64,000 nucleotides of DNA from Brevundimonas intermedia (GTDB lineage: Bacteria > Pseudomonadota > Alphaproteobacteria > Caulobacterales > Caulobacteraceae). The stretch spans positions 248,001 through 312,000 of the forward strand of contig NZ_SPVH01000007.1 in NCBI RefSeq assembly GCF_004614235.1. The letters are read 5' to 3'. How positions within the stretch are numbered: position 1 is the stretch's first letter; every line of letters starts with the position of its first letter. The translations under genes and the position numbers were made by a program. Of the stretch, positions 62,177 to 64,000 are shown in pieces. Under the pieces are notes generated by a model. It was not told where the DNA came from and did not search any database. It saw nothing but the letters and a program-made list of their open reading frames with translations.

Positions 62177-64000
62177 GCCGACGCCAGCCCCCGATGGTTT
62201 CCCGAATGAATGACATGACCTCTCGCGCCGCCGTCCGACTCAGCGCCCGTTCCAGCCTGCTGGCTCTGGCCGTCGCCGCCGGCCTCGGCGCGCCTGCGCT
62301 GGCCCAGACCGCACCCGCGACGGCGCCCGCCACGCCGGCCCCTGCGCCGGCTCAGACCGCGACGCCCCAAGCGCCTGCCGCCGGCGCCGAGCCACGCGTC
62401 GAGATCGCTGCGCCGCAGACGATCACGATCAACCGCATCATCGTGCAGGGCGCCCAGCGGATCGATCAGACGACGGTCCTGTCGTATCTGCCGATCCGGC
62501 CCGGCGACGCGGTGGACGCCTCGGTGCTGGACGTCGCCGTGCGCACCCTGTCGCGCACCGGCCTGTTCGCCGACGTTCAACTGGGCATCCAGAACGGCGA
62601 CCTGATCGTTCAGATCGTCGAGAACCCGATCATCAACCAGGTGGTGTTCGAGGGGAACAAGGCGCTTTCCCAGGACAAGCTGACCAAGGAAGTGACGCTG
62701 GCGCCGCGCGGCATCTATACCCGCGCCAAGGTGCAGGAAGACGTCGGCGCCATCGTCGAGCTGTACCGCCTGCAGGGACGGATTTCCGCGACCGTGACGC
62801 CCAAGCTGGTTCAGCTGGAGCAGAACCGCGTCGATGTGATCTTCGAGATCAACGAAGGCCCGCAGACCGGCATCAGCGCGATCAACGTCCTGGGCAACGA
62901 CGCTTTTTCTGATCGCGACGTGCGCGGCGTGATGGTCACCGAGAAGTCCACGTGGTGGAAGTTTTTCTCCAACAACGACAACTACGACCCCAACCGCCTG
63001 GAATACGATCAGGAGCAGCTGCGGAAGTTCTACACCAACCGCGGCTTCTATGATTTCCGTGTCGTCTCGTCGGTCGCCGAGCTGCAGCCGGACGATCAGG
63101 CGTTCCAGCTTACGCTGACGTTGAATGAAGGCGACAAGTACAACTTCGGCGAGGTCAAGGTCGTCACCCAGAACGACCGACTGAACGCCGACTTCCTGCA
63201 ACGTCTGATCCCGATCCGCTCGGGCGATCTGTACGAAAGCGACAAGATCGAGCAGGCGGTCGACGCCCTGACGTTCGCTGCGGGTTCGGCCGGTTACGCC
63301 TTCGTCGAGATCAACCCGACCTACAAGGCCAATCCAGACACGGACACGGTGGACGTGACCTTCAACGTGTCGGAAGGCCAGCGAGTCTACATCGACCGCA
63401 TCAATGTGGTGGGCAACACCCGCACCATCGACCCGGTCATCCGTCGAGAACTGCTGCTGACCGAGGGCGACGCCTTCAACCGCGCCTTGATGGAGCGGTC
63501 GCGCAACAATCTGCGCGCGCTGGGCTTCTTCAAGGACGTGACGGTCGAGGAAACGCGCGGCAGCGCGCCGGACCGTTCCGTCATCAACGTCAACGTCCAG
63601 GAACAGCCGACCGGCGAACTGTCCGTCGGCGCCGGCTTCAGCTCGGTCGACAGCTTCACCGTCAACCTGGGCATTTCCGAGCGGAACTTCCGCGGACGCG
63701 GCCAGAACGTCGTCGCGCGTCTGGAATGGGGTTCGCTGCGCCAGCAGGTGGACTTCCGCTTCACCGAGCCCAAGTTCCTTGGCCGTGACCTGCGGGCCGG
63801 CTTCGACGTCTTCCACTCGCGTTACGACCTCAGCGAATATTCGTCGTACGACTATCGTTCGACCGGTGCGGGCCTGCGTCTGTCCTATCCGCTGAATGGC
63901 AACATGCTGCTCAGCACCCGCTACTTCCTGAAGTCTGACGAGATCATCGTGCCGACCGGCTATTGCGCTGGTGCAGGCCAAGGGTCGTCGGCGCTGTGCG
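62173..64000 (+). CDS. bamA: Outer membrane protein assembly factor BamA, 3' truncated
   Basis: The frame runs off the right edge with 609 codons visible. A signal peptide (SSLLALAVAAGLGAPALAQ) is followed by an Ala/Pro/Thr-rich linker and then POTRA domains from about residue 80 (INRIIVQGAQRIDQTTVLSYLPIRPGD). The beta-barrel begins near residue 475 (GELSVGAGFSSVDSF). BamA folds and inserts outer membrane proteins, including autotransporters like the one in this window. The GTG at 62173 overlaps the rseP stop as dxr does with cdsA, but ATGs at 62194, 62206 and 62215 give a more usual signal peptide length, so the exact start is open. Confidence 0.95.
   Translation, partial: MSRRQPPMVSRMNDMTSRAAVRLSARSSLLALAVAAGLGAPALAQTAPATAPATPAPAPAQTATPQAPAAGAEPRVEIAAPQTITINRIIVQGAQRIDQTTVLSYLPIRPGDAVDASVLDVAVRTLSRTGLFADVQLGIQNGDLIVQIVENPIINQVVFEGNKALSQDKLTKEVTLAPRGIYTRAKVQEDVGAIVELYRLQGRISATVTPKLVQLEQNRVDVIFEINEGPQTGISAINVLGNDAFSDRDVRGVMVTEKSTWWKFFSNNDNYDPNRLEYDQEQLRKFYTNRGFYDFRVVSSVAELQPDDQAFQLTLTLNEGDKYNFGEVKVVTQNDRLNADFLQRLIPIRSGDLYESDKIEQAVDALTFAAGSAGYAFVEINPTYKANPDTDTVDVTFNVSEGQRVYIDRINVVGNTRTIDPVIRRELLLTEGDAFNRALMERSRNNLRALGFFKDVTVEETRGSAPDRSVINVNVQEQPTGELSVGAGFSSVDSFTVNLGISERNFRGRGQNVVARLEWGSLRQQVDFRFTEPKFLGRDLRAGFDVFHSRYDLSEYSSYDYRSTGAGLRLSYPLNGNMLLSTRYFLKSDEIIVPTGYCAGAGQGSSALC

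Noticed and set aside
62071..63981. Minus-strand open frame of 636 codons
   Set aside because: It lies antisense to bamA, whose signal peptide, POTRA and barrel sequence are clear; the opposite frame is open because of the high GC at codon third positions.

Overview
This is a GC-rich, gene-dense chromosomal window from an alphaproteobacterium, most probably a member of the Caulobacteraceae and closest in style to Brevundimonas. This placement rests on gene order (tig-clpP-clpX-lon; an uninterrupted nuoA-N operon continuing into birA, coaX and rnj; rpsB-tsf-pyrH-frr; uppS-cdsA-dxr-rseP-bamA), on the short alphaproteobacterial type of ProS, and on the many lipoproteins and surface proteins. It is inference from reading; no database search was run. 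I see no prophage, insertion sequence, CRISPR array, rRNA or replication origin.

Layout. 1-8.8 kb is a mixed region: the end of an S9 peptidase, an amidase lipoprotein, a SemiSWEET, an SCP2 protein, an acyl-CoA dehydrogenase, a single-chain EgtB-EgtD ergothioneine enzyme, a small stress-type cluster and an MBL hydrolase. 9.0-18.4 kb is a protein quality-control block (trigger factor, ClpP, ClpX, Lon, HU) that contains a tiny three-gene operon of small unknown proteins on the opposite strand, followed by tRNA-Val. 18.5-25.4 kb holds a large autotransporter with calcium-loop-like repeats, a GT4 glycosyltransferase, two identical tRNA-Asp genes and an AbgT-type transporter.

25.6-41.1 kb is the complete 14-subunit respiratory complex I operon. 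Three unfamiliar small genes lie inside it (between nuoE and nuoF, nuoF and nuoG, nuoH and nuoI), each tightly packed or overlapping with its neighbours. The operon runs on into biotin ligase, type III pantothenate kinase and RNase J. 44.3-49.3 kb carries small unknowns, prolyl-tRNA synthetase and the LolCE-LolD lipoprotein export system; a secreted MsrA faces it. DNA polymerase III alpha and a DUF4142 lipoprotein follow.

54.7-64.0 kb is a translation and envelope block: rpsB-tsf-pyrH-frr, then undecaprenyl-PP synthase, CDP-DAG synthase, DXP reductoisomerase, RseP and the 5' part of bamA, which runs off the window.

No clearly new multi-gene defence or biosynthetic system is visible. The observations most worth following are the EgtB-EgtD fusion in the order opposite to fungal Egt1, the three extra genes in the complex I operon, the His/Asp-rich insertion in NuoL, the coupled operon of 42-, 69- and 67-residue proteins between clpX and lon, and several RNA-level structures (rpsB leader, rpsB-tsf hairpin, inverted repeat overlapping tRNA-Asp).
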